Shown here piece by piece: positions 34,736-45,018 of a stretch of DNA of 64,000 nucleotides. Source of the stretch: Fistulifera solaris. Lineage: Eukaryota > Bacillariophyta > Bacillariophyceae > Naviculales > Stauroneidaceae. The notes beneath the pieces were generated by a model that worked only from the letters and a program-made list of their open reading frames with translations, searched no databases and was not told the DNA's origin. Within the stretch, counting starts at the first letter, position 1, and each line of letters opens with the position of its first letter. The position numbers and the translations under genes are program-made. The stretch is from assembly GCA_030295235.1 (NCBI GenBank), contig AP026154.1, positions 522,197 to 586,196 on the forward strand. Direction: 5' to 3'.

Positions 34736-35227
34736 TTAACAAGAGTTACCACGACAAGAAGCCGCATCGACGGAACACGTCAAAGTGCATTCGGAGGAGC
34801 GTCGTTCGAACAAATAACCGTGCACCGCGATACGGCACACGGAATCGGGTTCTTCTACTAACGCCTTGCAGATTTGGGGATTTTGTGCCGTCGTTTCTTT
34901 GCAGGCCCAACCATCCCAATTGTCGTCGAGGCGAGCTCGACGTTCAAAGGTCACGTACAAATCAACACGGGCGTTCGGATCCAAGCACGACAACGTACAA
35001 TCACAACCAATATCAGCCGGTTGAAAGACTTCAAAGACCTGCCATTCGCGTTGATTTAAACGAAAGGAGAGTTCTCCGCCAGAATCAAGCGTTCGTGTCG
35101 TCAACTGATTGAAGCATGTTGTCACGAAGGTACCGATCGTCTCGCGATCGTCTCCACCGAATAGATCGGTAGCATGACAAGTCACGCCAAGTAGAGTCAA
35201 CAGAAAAACGCGAAGAGCGAAGGGCAT
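34736..35227 (-). CDS. Secreted Cys-rich protein, DNWDGW family, paralogue 1
   Basis: 163 aa. Seen: a signal peptide (MPFALRVFLLTLLGVTCHA), then FVTTCFNQLTTRTLDSGGEL, NQREWQVFEVFQPADIGCDC, ARVDLYVTFERRARL, the family hallmark DDNWDGWAC, and a C-terminal half with paired Cys (VCRIAVHGY, ECTLTC). The alternation of beta-strand-like blocks with DLYVTFE and RIAVHG resembles the bacterial pre-peptidase C-terminal (PPC) jelly-roll. That is a structural guess. Extracellular location is inferred from the signal peptide and Cys pairs. It is in tandem with paralogue 2 on the same strand, 715 bp apart. It ends in an extra Cys-rich SCRGNSC. Confidence 0.8.
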   Translation of the reverse strand: MPFALRVFLLTLLGVTCHATDLFGGDDRETIGTFVTTCFNQLTTRTLDSGGELSFRLNQREWQVFEVFQPADIGCDCTLSCLDPNARVDLYVTFERRARLDDNWDGWACKETTAQNPQICKALVEEPDSVCRIAVHGYLFERRSSECTLTCSVDAASCRGNSC

Positions 35228-35941
35228 GGACTTAACTTGTAGGAAGGATGATGCAACGCAATGGTTGGTTTCAAAGGCGTCAAGTGTCGGTTTGTTTGGA
35301 CAAAAGATCACAATGGCGGTGCGCGTTCATGCTTGCTCGTCGAAACGGTGCTTCGAAGTCATAAAAGTCGTCCATTCTTTTTACTGTGTTTCTGATTACA
35401 ACATTACTACGTCCTTTGTATTCTGTATTGCTGGTTCCTTCTTAAAGAAAAGCGGAGAAGAGTGTCACGAATGTAGAAAAGACTGTAGTGCAATAAGAAA
35501 ATGGGTCATAGAATGCCTTTATTTGTCACAAGAGAGAATTGGAGGTCATTTGACATGGTTTTCCAGATTTTTCGGCTTTGGGACTTTCGCGTTTTCGTCA
35601 AGCGACCCAACTACTTGTATCTTTTCTTCCCCCTCCCCACTTTTTTTTCCTTGTTGGAATAATGGCAAGTGCACCCACCATCCATGAAAGTACTGGTACC
35701 ACCACTAATCGAAGCAAGTAATCGAAAACGACAAGCACCTGAGACGCTAGGAACGACAAGCAAGCTGAAATCTGAAATGGGACGCCTGTCTGTGATAAGT
35801 TGCCGATGCTTAAATTGACGGTTCTCTTCCTTCACTCAATCAGATGTGACTGTTATTTTCCACATGTATAGTTTCACAATATCACATAAAATTTGTATTA
35901 CATTATAGTTGTTCGCAGTTCTTGTAATATCGGTTTTCACC
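35228..35941. other. Spacer between paralogues 1 and 2
   Basis: 714 bp without a supported gene. It carries a pyrimidine run near 35625-35650. The 153-codon plus-strand frame at 35226-35687 overlaps the promoter and has no features. Confidence 0.4.
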
Positions 35942-36439
35942 TCATCCGTCGGCCCCATCCACGGTGCATCTGATTTCGCATTTCGAATGCGGACGATCCA
36001 ACAAGTCACCGCGTACAGCGACAAGACAAGTCGAGTCGGGCTCGGGGACGGAAACTTGACACGTTTGCGTGTTCTTGGGAAGAGTTTGCCTGCAATCCCA
36101 CCCGTCCCAGTTGTCGTTTAAGCGAGGACGATGCTCGTAGGTCAAGTACATGTCAACGCGCGACGTGACGTCGAGACAAGTAGTCGTACAGTTGCAACCA
36201 ACATCGGCTTCTTGGAAGACTTCGAAAATTATCCATGCATTTTCGTTCAAATCGAATACCTCTGTAGCACCGGAATCGATCACCCGGGTCGTAAGGCGAT
36301 TGAAGCAACTCACGAGCGCGGTCGTGAAGGTGGCGCGGTCGCCGAAAAAAGCGACAGCGTGATTCTGCGAGGAAATGCTAAACAAGAAAACCGAAAGGGC
36401 AGTTATTTTAAGACTCATTGAGACATAAGAAGACTTCAT
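35942..36439 (-). CDS. Secreted Cys-rich protein, DNWDGW family, paralogue 2
   Basis: 165 aa. The signal peptide spans about residues 1-29 (hydrophobic LKITALSVFLFSISSQ). Family blocks: LVSCFNRLTTRVIDSGATEV, NENAWIIFEVFQEADVGCNC, SRVDMYLTYEHRPRLNDNW then DGWDC, LPKNTQTC, PEPDSTCLVAVRGD and KCEIRCTVD. The start at 36439 was chosen because the longer frame to 36583 adds a non-hydrophobic leader. Closest in sequence, by eye, to paralogue 3 at 40056. Confidence 0.8.
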   Translation of the reverse strand: MKSSYVSMSLKITALSVFLFSISSQNHAVAFFGDRATFTTALVSCFNRLTTRVIDSGATEVFDLNENAWIIFEVFQEADVGCNCTTTCLDVTSRVDMYLTYEHRPRLNDNWDGWDCRQTLPKNTQTCQVSVPEPDSTCLVAVRGDLLDRPHSKCEIRCTVDGADG

Positions 36440-37021
36440 GATTTTGATGGCTTGCTTTTCTAGATTTCCTTCCAATCGGTTCTTCTTGACTGGGAAAATA
36501 ATGTGATGCGAGATGAAAGATTGCAAATTGCAATGGGCGACAGAGATGTCAAAGAATTTGTTTACTTTATCCAAGCGACCCACCCATCTACGAAATTGTG
36601 TACTAATGTCATGATGACAAAGAACCAGTCATTGTGCAAGTCATTGTTAAACAGACCAACATCCAACATATTATTCAATAGTGTTTTTAGAATGCGTTCG
36701 CTCGTTGGTAGAAGCGTCTCTCGCAAACGGAATCCGAAGTCTGCACCCAAGCAAACGAGAATGTGTCCTGCCACCTGCCACACAAGCCACATGGGTGTAT
36801 TTGTTGAGATCGATCAGTCTGAAAGAGAGATAGCAAACTGCGCCTTGGTTTAGCGCGCCGCGTTAATGTGTGATGCGTACCAAATGCGTTACCCACGTTA
36901 AGTTTAGTTTGAGAAAGACGGCAAAGAATGTGAGCTCTGACTATGTCGTCCTTCCCGCTGCTTCTTCGACCGGTCTACTGTCCCATTGAAATGTTTCAAT
37001 GGCCATCAACAAATACCCTTG

Positions 37022-37335
37022 AGTTGTGAATCAATATCGTCCAGATTGTCATTGCCATAAACAGCCTCTTGTCTTTCGAAATGATGGCCAGCCTCCTCTT
37101 ACTCGTTGTCTTCATCCTTGTTTTTCTCGATCACACTGTCAACATAAATTCTTTACCTTGACACAATACAATCCACTGATTTCTCAACTGGCCGCCGAGA
37201 TACTACCACGACGATTCAAAATTCAATTGATACAAAACGCCATGACAAGCCCTGTTGTGATGATGCTGCTCGTAAATTTCGTGGAAATTGTGCATTGATT
37301 CCAATTGAATTGCAAGAGATTTCGTTATGCCAGTG
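37022..37335 (-). pseudogene. Decayed duplicate of the cap methyltransferase 3' coding region
   Basis: Aligns collinearly by eye with about 32402-32705. Shared blocks include GTCCAGAT(A/T)GTCATT, GTCAACATAA(A)TTCTTTACCTTGACA, CC(G/A)A(A/G)ATACT(T/A)CCA, TAAA(A/T)TTCGTGGAA(A/G)TTGTGCA and CTGATTCCAATT. Stops and indels are scattered throughout and no promoter or N-terminal part is present. Same orientation as the functional gene. Confidence 0.8.
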
Positions 37336-37799
37336 CGGAGAGTTGTCGGTATCACCGTACAAGCCCAAAAAGTTTCTTAGATAGAGCGAAACAGCTGAAA
37401 CAGACACAGTCAGAGCCAGCTTTATCCGAGCAACCTGCATCTCCAGAAAACCAAAAGTTTTGCATCAACTGATCGGATTATTCAAATGGCGAGCGAATGA
37501 AGCACAAATAAATAGAACAACTGTCGTCTAAATCCATCACAGAACCTGCAAGGCCTGAAGAGGACGCGGTTTTCTTCGACTGGGCAGGAAACCACGGAAG
37601 AAATGTACAATCAAAGCAACCTTATGGATCCATAGAGCATATCACTTGTAAATCCAGAATTTTGCCTCAACCAGTGAAGGAGATATTCGTACTACGTACG
37701 AAAATGAAGATAAGATGGTACAAATAATTCGTACTACTTTGTTTGTCCTTCTATGTCCGTGCTTCTGTCGCACCAAGTAGCACGTACCGGTAGTAGTAG

Positions 37800-37808
37800 T
37801 ACGGAGTA
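37800..37808. promoter_or_regulatory. TACGGAGTA element (site 6)
   Basis: 200 bp upstream of the calycin-like gene start, next to a GTAGTAGTAGTA run. Confidence 0.4.
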
Positions 37809-38007
37809 AACCAGTTGCTAGCGACTCCGCACTCTAATTCAATCACGAACTAACTTGAAGCAAATCATCATCGTCGACCCATTGCCATCGGAAGACATCC
37901 GAACGAAAAACAATTCTCGACACCACAATGCTTCATTTATTATAAGATCTGTCACCACCCATTGACAGCCCCCATTCTATTTTACGAGACAAATTAATAC
38001 TACGATA

Positions 38008-38895
38008 ATGGAGCGTAGGAACTGCCGAAACGACAACTGCACGCAGCAACCACGACCCAAGTTTCGGATGTTATTGGTGCTGTTGGTAATCTCCTGTTTG
38101 CACTTGTTCCCTACCGTACAAGCTTTCTCTCTTCTGCAATCGCGACATGCGCCCACAATAATTTACTTCGAGCCAAGATCTTCGACATCACTGTATGCGA
38201 GTCGATGGGGGATTCGCTCGAAATTAAAATCGTTCGTGTCGCGTATCGTGCGACCCCGAACGAAAGCTCCTCCTGAGATTGCCACTGACGAACCAGTGAA
38301 TGCATATTTTATTACAAATCATGAAAACGTAACAGACAAGGCAACACCACTAAACGACGAAACATTATTATTATTATCTACACCACCACAATCGACAAAG
38401 TCAACGACCACTCATCAAGTCGATTTGACCGGTTCTTGGAAATTAATCGTCGATGATGTTTTCTTACAACAATATCAAGACTATTTGACAAAATTGGGGC
38501 AGCCGTTTTGGGTACGATCGATTGCCTTGTCAATTGTCGCGCGGACGACCGAAGAAACGAAACAAACATTGCAAGGTGAATCACTTTGGATCAAAGGGAC
38601 CAATGTGCGTGGTACTTGGGAACGAACGTTGTCGACCACCACGTCAAATGCCACGTTAGTGACGGCCGATGGAGAAACGGTTCAATATGAAGCATGGTGG
38701 GAAGGACCGGTGCATGTGTCCTGGTTGCGGGGTGTTCAAAAGTACGGGGGTGGATCGTTTGAAAGTCGACGCTTTTTGAAGGATGCTTGTTTGGTGTGCG
38801 AATCGACGTTTCATCCGATGGATACGACGCGGGATACGGCATGTGTCACTTGGACGTTTGGACGATTGGATAGAGACTCGGCAAAAAGCTCCTAA
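38008..38895 (+). CDS. Plastid-targeted calycin-like (lipocalin/FABP-type) protein
   Basis: 295 aa, single exon. Seen: a signal peptide with cleavage context TVQA-FSLLQ (ASAF motif) after a 20-residue polar leader, then a basic/Ser-rich transit region. From about residue 140: VDLTGSWKLIVDD, QDYLTKLGQPFWVRSIA and LQGESLWIKGTNVRGTWERT. The end holds FESRRFL, CLVCESTFHP and ACVTWTFGR. The GSWKL opening followed by ten or so beta-strand-like segments is the calycin pattern of FABPs and lipocalins. A ligand-binding role (fatty acid or pigment) in the plastid is inferred; the ligand is unknown. Confidence 0.72.
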   Translation: MERRNCRNDNCTQQPRPKFRMLLVLLVISCLHLFPTVQAFSLLQSRHAPTIIYFEPRSSTSLYASRWGIRSKLKSFVSRIVRPRTKAPPEIATDEPVNAYFITNHENVTDKATPLNDETLLLLSTPPQSTKSTTTHQVDLTGSWKLIVDDVFLQQYQDYLTKLGQPFWVRSIALSIVARTTEETKQTLQGESLWIKGTNVRGTWERTLSTTTSNATLVTADGETVQYEAWWEGPVHVSWLRGVQKYGGGSFESRRFLKDACLVCESTFHPMDTTRDTACVTWTFGRLDRDSAKSS

Positions 38896-40055
38896 CAACA
38901 ACTCAAGGAAACGAATCTCATCCCAAAATTGTGTTTAGCTTGGATAAGCCACAATCACAGACAAAGCAACCATGAACAACATTTCTTACAGCAGAGGGAA
39001 CAATAATAAAATGCAACACTATTACTATTACAAAAAAAACATTCTTTTCGGGTCGAGCTACGAAAAGCCGGCTCAACCGCGGATAGCACGACTGGGTGTT
39101 CATTGAAAAAGGCGGTCGATAGCGCTACAAACTACTCCTCCTTCACATCTACATCCAACTTCTGATGCAGCATTACCAGCCGCGGCATGTTTCTCGTAAC
39201 TGCCGAAGACTTCCTACCATACTCGTTTCGTCAAATAGACTTCTAGAATACTAAGCATCTACCTTGTGTGTTTGTCCTTCAAATTCATCCAACTTATCCG
39301 TTTGATTGTGCACCGGATTCCGATAAATCAAAACATCTATTTTGAAGATTCTTGCTCAAAATATCTCTGACAAATTAGCTTAATTTACCAACGTTTTTCT
39401 TGGGACATAGTTATTTTCCCTTTTGAACGTTCCGTGGTTCGGATCGCGATGGTCACCTACGAAGTGGATTTAAAATTTCGAATTCAAAATTGCGTCAAAA
39501 CGCCCCTTCGCTGTTTGGGCTCTAGAGAAGTGAGAAGCCGCGACAACGATTTATTTTCGTCGGTTTACAAGTGCGTTGCTTTAGTTTTTCTGTTTCCATT
39601 GTTCCTTCGCATGTGCTTCGCTGGGTAAAAGGTAGAAGGGCATGACGGGCAAGTGGGAGACTTTTTATCTCTCACTGTTTCATCTCATCTTGGCCCTTTG
39701 CCCATTGCCCATTTATAATCACTGCACTGATAACAGATAACAGACACCAGACACAGGCATTGGGAGTACAGTTGACATTTACATAGGCGATTCACGATTC
39801 ATCACTCATGACTTCTGACCCACGAGAGAACAGATATCGAAGTCCCAGGTAGAGTGTACAAAGTACTGACATATTTCTGAAATGACGCGAAGACTCCGGC
39901 ACCAGAGAAACAAAGAGCAAAGAACATCTACTTTCCATTGCCAAGTCATAAGTCAAAAAACCATTACTTGTGCCATTACCCTTCGCGCTTCGCCCTTTCT
40001 CGGGTTTTGCCCACATTTTTTTTAAAATAAAGTTTCGAACACCATCGACCATACC
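38896..40055. other. Intergenic region, no supported gene
   Basis: About 1.2 kb. A 64-codon plus-strand frame at 39434-39628 ends in a hydrophobic stretch but has no other support. Confidence 0.4.
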
Positions 40056-40691
40056 ATGTCATCTTCCTTTGTCTCTACCAGCTTGCAGGTAACCGCTCTG
40101 TTGGTCTTCTTGTTTGGTCTTGCCTCACAGAAACATGCGGTGATTTCCTTTGCCGACCGAACGGCATTTGCCACGACCATCGTCAGTTGCTTCAATCGCG
40201 TGACCACCAAGGAGATCGACGCAAATGCTCCCCATGAGTTCTATTTGAGCCAGAATGAGTGGAAGATCTTCAAGGTATTCCAAGAAGCCGATATTGGCTG
40301 CGATTGTCAGGTTATGTGTTACGACGCCAGGTCACGTGTTGACATGTACCTGACATTCGAACGTCGTCCTCGCCTGAACGACAACTGGGACGGCTGGGAT
40401 TGCGATGCAACGCTGCCCTCGAACAACCAAACTTGCAGTGCACTTGCCCCGGAACCTGATTCTCACTGCCGCGTAGCTGTGCATGGCGATTCTTTCGAGC
40501 GACCTCATTCAAAGTGCTCGATTATGTGTAACGTAGATATCGCCCAAAATCCCTGCGTCGCAAACCCAACGGACCCTACTTGTTTCTGCCTAACCAATCC
40601 GGCCAGTCCAACTTGCCTTTGCCTACTAACACCAACGAATCCTTCTTGCTTTTGCGTTACAACTCCAACTGACCCTTCCTGCAATCCCTAG
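40056..40691 (+). CDS. Secreted Cys-rich protein, DNWDGW family, paralogue 3, with CFC-repeat tail
   Basis: 211 aa, the longest family member. Signal peptide about residues 1-31. Domain blocks: IVSCFNRVTTKEID, NEWKIFKVFQEADIGCDC, VDMYLTFERRPRLNDNW then DGWDC, HCRVAVHGD and KCSIMC. Unlike its paralogues it carries about 45 extra C-terminal residues built from 11-13-residue repeats: NPTDPTCFCLT, NPASPTCLCLLT, PTNPSCFCVTT, PTDPSCNP. The Cys-x-Cys repeats with Pro/Thr suggest an extracellular, disulphide-rich or metal-binding stalk. Confidence 0.82.
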   Translation: MSSSFVSTSLQVTALLVFLFGLASQKHAVISFADRTAFATTIVSCFNRVTTKEIDANAPHEFYLSQNEWKIFKVFQEADIGCDCQVMCYDARSRVDMYLTFERRPRLNDNWDGWDCDATLPSNNQTCSALAPEPDSHCRVAVHGDSFERPHSKCSIMCNVDIAQNPCVANPTDPTCFCLTNPASPTCLCLLTPTNPSCFCVTTPTDPSCNP

Positions 40692-42035
40692 TAAAAGGAA
40701 CTAAAACTGTCGCCCGGAATAGTTTATTATTTCAACATTTAATTTGCTTGATGTTAGTCACATTGCCGTTGAGCTAAATTAATGCTCCGAACTTAGTTTA
40801 CTTCGCAGAGGGCTAGCAAGGAGATGTTGCTATTACAACGTCGTCACCACCTTATATACATGGCAGGCAAAGATGTTCTTCAAAGTCTCACACAATGTAT
40901 TCGCAGTCGCCAAATCAACACTCTTCTTGGTTTCCCTTGCTGCATGCATAACATCGTGATCAGCTTTAAAAACTGCTATGAAAAAATCTTCGTTGTCAAA
41001 TATTTGCCTTTCAACCCGTTCATCCATTGCACCGGCTTGTTCATATCCTGCAGATCCCTACCAACCGCCTTGTCTAGTTGACCGATTTCGATCATCGATT
41101 TGCGGATTGCCGTGGCTCGCGTTTTCAAGTCGGCCACTGCTTCCAAGTCTATACTCTTCGTTGTCTCCCTCGCTGCATGGATAACATCAGTATAGATGAA
41201 AGCTGCCACGTAAAAGATCTTGTCTTCAAACTCGCTTCTCGCGACGCGCTTCCACAAACAAAACTCCCCGATCGTCTTGATGATTTCGCTCGCATGCTTA
41301 TTTTCTTTTCATCCAATGCACTGATTTGGTCAAACCCTGTAAAATGGTTGCAGCTGATGTTGAGAATCGCATTGCAAAATATTGGAAACAGGTGACTTCA
41401 GTTGATAATCGCGTCCAATCAGGACAGCAATAGATATCGTTGAAGAAACCGAGTAAAGATAACTTTCGTTTTTACTTCAGATTCGCAAACAACAATTTGA
41501 CCTTTGAGCACTTCAGCCTCGTCCCGTGCGATGCAGCTTGGCACTGCTCGCGACGAGACTGACGTATTTCTCATGACACTGAATTATTTGTGGCCACGAC
41601 GGTTTAATTTCTTTCCAGGTTAATATGGCATATGGCTGGATCATCGGAATCCTTTCCAACCTCCGTCTTCTGTTTGTCACCATACAGTGCACGTCTCGTC
41701 CGTCGTGTCTCCGACGCCGGACAACCGATCCAGCGATCCAGCCGTCTGTATCTCAAATAATAGCCTGGTTGTAAAAAGGCCTCGATTGAACGGAAACAAA
41801 AGTCCATACTCTCCAAGGATGTGTGATAAAACAAGAATTGGTCGTTCCGGTGCCGTTGGTGTACTACGTACAAAGTACTACAGTATTGAGCTTGCTGCTC
41901 GCGCTTGAATTTTCTCACAACACACTACACGACGCAAAGGATCGTTCGAACGTTTGTTTTGTTTTGTTTTGTTTCATGCTTCCTTACTTTGTTCTCTTCG
42001 AAAAGAATAATAATGCATCAAGCAATTAGGAAGAG
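40692..42035. other. Gene-poor region containing a repeat-protein relic
   Basis: About 1.3 kb. A minus-strand coding relic occupies about 40833-41257. The rest, including the (TTTTG) run at about 41955-41972, holds nothing supported. Confidence 0.4.
40833..41257 (-). pseudogene. Relic of an unknown repeat-containing helical protein
   Basis: Two diverged copies of one coding unit are readable in different minus-strand frames. One is KRVARSEFEDKIFYVAAF... then VIHAARETTKSIDLEAVA; the other is ERVERQIFDNEDFFIAVF... then VMHAARETKKSVDLATA. Between them is a helical stretch (LKTRATAIRKSMIEIGQLDK). Stops and frame changes break the unit several times. Family not recognised; likely a dead gene or transposon fragment. 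Confidence 0.6.
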
Positions 42036-43823
42036 ATGACGGCAAACAAGAAAATCATAAATTGCACGGAAGACGCTGTTGCAGAAATGATACAAGGATT
42101 GTTGCGGCAATATCCGGAAACATTAAAGTGTTGCGAAGCTCCCTATCAAAATATTCTCATCGGTTCTCATTATCATACCAAAGAAAGAACTGCCGCATCT
42201 TTTACTCCTATTTCTCTGATAAGCGGTGGAGGCAGCGGTCATGAACCCAGTCATGCCGGTTGGATCGGTTGCGGTATGTTGACGTCGGTCGTCTGTGGAG
42301 GAATCTTTGCGAGTCCTTCGATTGCTGCCATTCGTGCGGCTTTACGGGCCGTTCCTTCCGATGCGGGAATCTTGGTCATCGTAAAGAATTATACCGGCGA
42401 CTGTTTGAATTTCGGCATGGCGATTGAAATGGAAAACACTAGCAACAATACTTCACCGATTGAAATGGTAGTTGTCGCGGAGGATGTCGCCTTGCCGCGA
42501 GAGAAGGGCGTTACCGGAGCACGGGGTCTTGCTGGAACGGTTTTGATTCACAAAATTGCGGGCGCGGCCGCTGCAGCGGGTTATTCGTTGTCACAAGTCG
42601 CCACGTTAGCTCGAAACGCGTGTGCTAGGATGGGGACGTTGGGGATTGCGTTGGAAACGGTAGCGGTTCCGGGTGCTCCAGCAACGTCGTCGAGTCGTCT
42701 GCCCGATGATTGCTTTGAAGTTGGATTGGGGATACATGGAGAAGCTGGATTGAAGCAATGTCCTGCCATGACGGCGAATGAAATGGCAACCACGATGATT
42801 GTGGCCATACAGTCGTACGGTCGCATTATGAACGACGACGATGATACAATTGTCCCCATGTTCGCGTCGGGTGATGAAGTTTGTGTATTGGTGAACAATC
42901 TTGGCGGTACTTCGGAATTTGAAATGTCAATTTTGGCCAATGCTTGTGTCACAGAGTTAGAAGCGGTGCATCACGTCAAAGTGCGATTATTGTACGTGGG
43001 AACGTACATGTCGAGTTTTAACATGCATGGAGCGTCCTTGACGATTTTGAATTTGACCGACGAAATGATTGAATTATTAGAAGCTCCCACAAGTGCACCG
43101 GCATGGAAGAAATGTCAATATTCAAAAGATCCGAATGCAATGGTTCCTGTGCCTGTTCCACCTGAATTGAAAACTAAAAGTACTTATAGAGCTCTACCAC
43201 CACTGATGATCCAAGACTTTTCCACCGTTGCAAGAAAGATGGTCGCTGCTGCAGCACAAAGCTTGATTGACCATGAACCATTGATTACGAAGTATGATAC
43301 TATTGTAGGCGACGGTGATTGTGGTTTGACCATGAAACGCGGAGCCGTGGCTCTTTTGAAATGCAAACACTTGGACACATCGCATCCAGTTCGATTGTTT
43401 ACGCAAATTGCCGATCTTGTTTCGAGCAGTATGGGTGGAACATCGGGTGTCTTGTTGGAACTAGGCTTTCGGAAAATGGCCACTTACATGTCGCGTGCCA
43501 AGGATCGGAATATTACGGCGAGAGAACTTTTTGCCGCGTTTCAGCAAGGTGTTCAAGCTATAAGCTTCTACGGAAGAGCAACACTCGGAGCGAGGACCAT
43601 GCTGGATGCTCTGATTCCGGCCAGTCGAGTTGAAAACGCAGATTTGTTACAAGGCATGGCACAAGCCGCTCGTCACGGAGCCGACAGTACAGCAACTATG
43701 GGAAAAGCAACGGCCGGCCGAAGTAATTATCTTTCCGAAGTGTCGCTGCAAGGCACACCGGATCCTGGCGCCATTGCCATGGCGCTGGTCTTGGAAGCCA
43801 TAGCGGCAAGTGTCTCATCCTAA
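42036..43823 (+). CDS. DAK: Dihydroxyacetone kinase (DhaK-DhaL fusion, ATP-dependent)
   Basis: 595 aa, single exon. DhaK part, residues about 1-350: LISGGGSGHEPSHAGW, IVKNYTGDCLNF, and GLGIHGEAG, whose His covalently binds dihydroxyacetone. Linker about 350-400. DhaL part: DTIVGDGDCGLTMKRGA (Mg-ATP binding Asp cluster), SSMGGTSGVLLE, LGARTMLDALIPA and GRSNYLSEVSLQGTPDPGA. Reaction: dihydroxyacetone + ATP to DHAP + ADP, linking glycerol and triose metabolism. No targeting peptide is visible, so cytosolic. The same fold in animals also has triokinase activity. Confidence 0.95.
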   Translation: MTANKKIINCTEDAVAEMIQGLLRQYPETLKCCEAPYQNILIGSHYHTKERTAASFTPISLISGGGSGHEPSHAGWIGCGMLTSVVCGGIFASPSIAAIRAALRAVPSDAGILVIVKNYTGDCLNFGMAIEMENTSNNTSPIEMVVVAEDVALPREKGVTGARGLAGTVLIHKIAGAAAAAGYSLSQVATLARNACARMGTLGIALETVAVPGAPATSSSRLPDDCFEVGLGIHGEAGLKQCPAMTANEMATTMIVAIQSYGRIMNDDDDTIVPMFASGDEVCVLVNNLGGTSEFEMSILANACVTELEAVHHVKVRLLYVGTYMSSFNMHGASLTILNLTDEMIELLEAPTSAPAWKKCQYSKDPNAMVPVPVPPELKTKSTYRALPPLMIQDFSTVARKMVAAAAQSLIDHEPLITKYDTIVGDGDCGLTMKRGAVALLKCKHLDTSHPVRLFTQIADLVSSSMGGTSGVLLELGFRKMATYMSRAKDRNITARELFAAFQQGVQAISFYGRATLGARTMLDALIPASRVENADLLQGMAQAARHGADSTATMGKATAGRSNYLSEVSLQGTPDPGAIAMALVLEAIAASVSS

Positions 43824-45018
43824 CAGCCGTGAAAGTCAAAGTTGAGTCCAGTTTGTTGACCCATGTCTTCTCCATCATAGTGATCATACAAAGATAAGAT
43901 ATGATATATCTATTGAAGCCTCCTCTTGTCGACCATGACTTGTTTTGAAAAACATGGTTGTTGCCTACGTGGTACCTAGCACCTAGCCAACGAGAACTGA
44001 CACGGCCTTACCTGGTAGGGATGAGGTTGCTTTCGGACGCAGTTGAAGTTTCAAGGAAAAACAGCTGTTTTTGATATTTTTCAGTCCAGGATGTATCGAT
44101 TTAAATTTCGACACGATTTGGACATTAATGTCGAAAAAATTCAAAAGATGTGTTCATAATTAGCATGTTTCTCTAATTGTTGGGGGTTCAAATGTCGCAT
44201 TTAATTTGTATAAGAAACAAAGTACGATTCGGTAAAGAAAAGAGCAACGGTATCCTTTCCATCAACCCATCAAAAAAGTTGCACGCCCGTCCACAAACGA
44301 AAAGCCATCAACATCAAGCGAGGGGGACGACATTTTTGGATCCATCGTCTTTTCGTGCTCTCCAAAATATGATGCTCAATTAGCAGCACGATTCGCATTA
44401 TTCTTCAAAGTCAAACAGAGCTACTTTATTACAAAAACCCACCTTTTGCGATCGCAAGAAGGACTTCATTCGCCGAGCAGTGACGAACGCGAGAATTGGC
44501 CCTGAATTTTCGCGACGCCTTGCACCTCTCAGCGTCTTGTGTTCCGGAAGGGTTATCATTTTGCAGCGTGTGTCGGAGCAGAATCCATTCAGTCCGCAAA
44601 CGCTTTTCATTTGACTGTCGGCGCTCCTCTTCACGTCAAACAGAGCTACGGTACCCCTCTTATCGACGCGCACCCTTTCGTCGTCTCCGAACTGTTCGTG
44701 TGTTCTGTTCGGGTGTCTGACAGACTGCATTTTCTGAGTCTTTGCAGCGCAGTGACCAGTGACTCCTGTCGGAATTGCTCTCAGATATTGTGTACAACGG
44801 TCACAAGCGGTCTTTACTATCCACTTTGCTGTATCGCGGTACTCGTATTCTGGGGTACAGTGCAGTATCAACGGAATTCAATTCCTGCTTGCGGAATTGA
44901 AGCGCAACAGTTTCGAACGCTTTTCGCGCTTGCTCGAACGTCACACGGTCGGCGTCGCTCACTTTCCTGATCGGATTTTATCTCCTGTTGCTCATTTTAT
45001 TGGGTTCATTTGCCAACA
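43824..45018. other. Intergenic region, no supported gene
   Basis: About 1.2 kb. Overlapping frames at 44398-44871 (minus) and 44539-44970 (plus) are mutually shadowing and lack domains. GTCAAACAGAGCTAC occurs twice (about 44411 and 44635). Confidence 0.4.

Larger units (their letters stand above)
36440..38007. other. Gene-poor region containing a gene relic
   Basis: About 1.6 kb. 37022-37335 is a decayed copy of the cap methyltransferase 3' part (separate entry). The remainder shows only short ORFs and the TACGGAGTA site at 37800. Confidence 0.5.

Noticed and set aside
35226-35687. 153-codon plus-strand ORF
   Set aside because: Overlaps the promoter and start of paralogue 1 on the other strand; Cys/Ser-rich by chance, no domain.
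44398-44970. 157- and 143-codon frames on opposite strands
   Set aside because: They overlap each other, have no domains, signal peptides or splice context, and look like chance ORFs.
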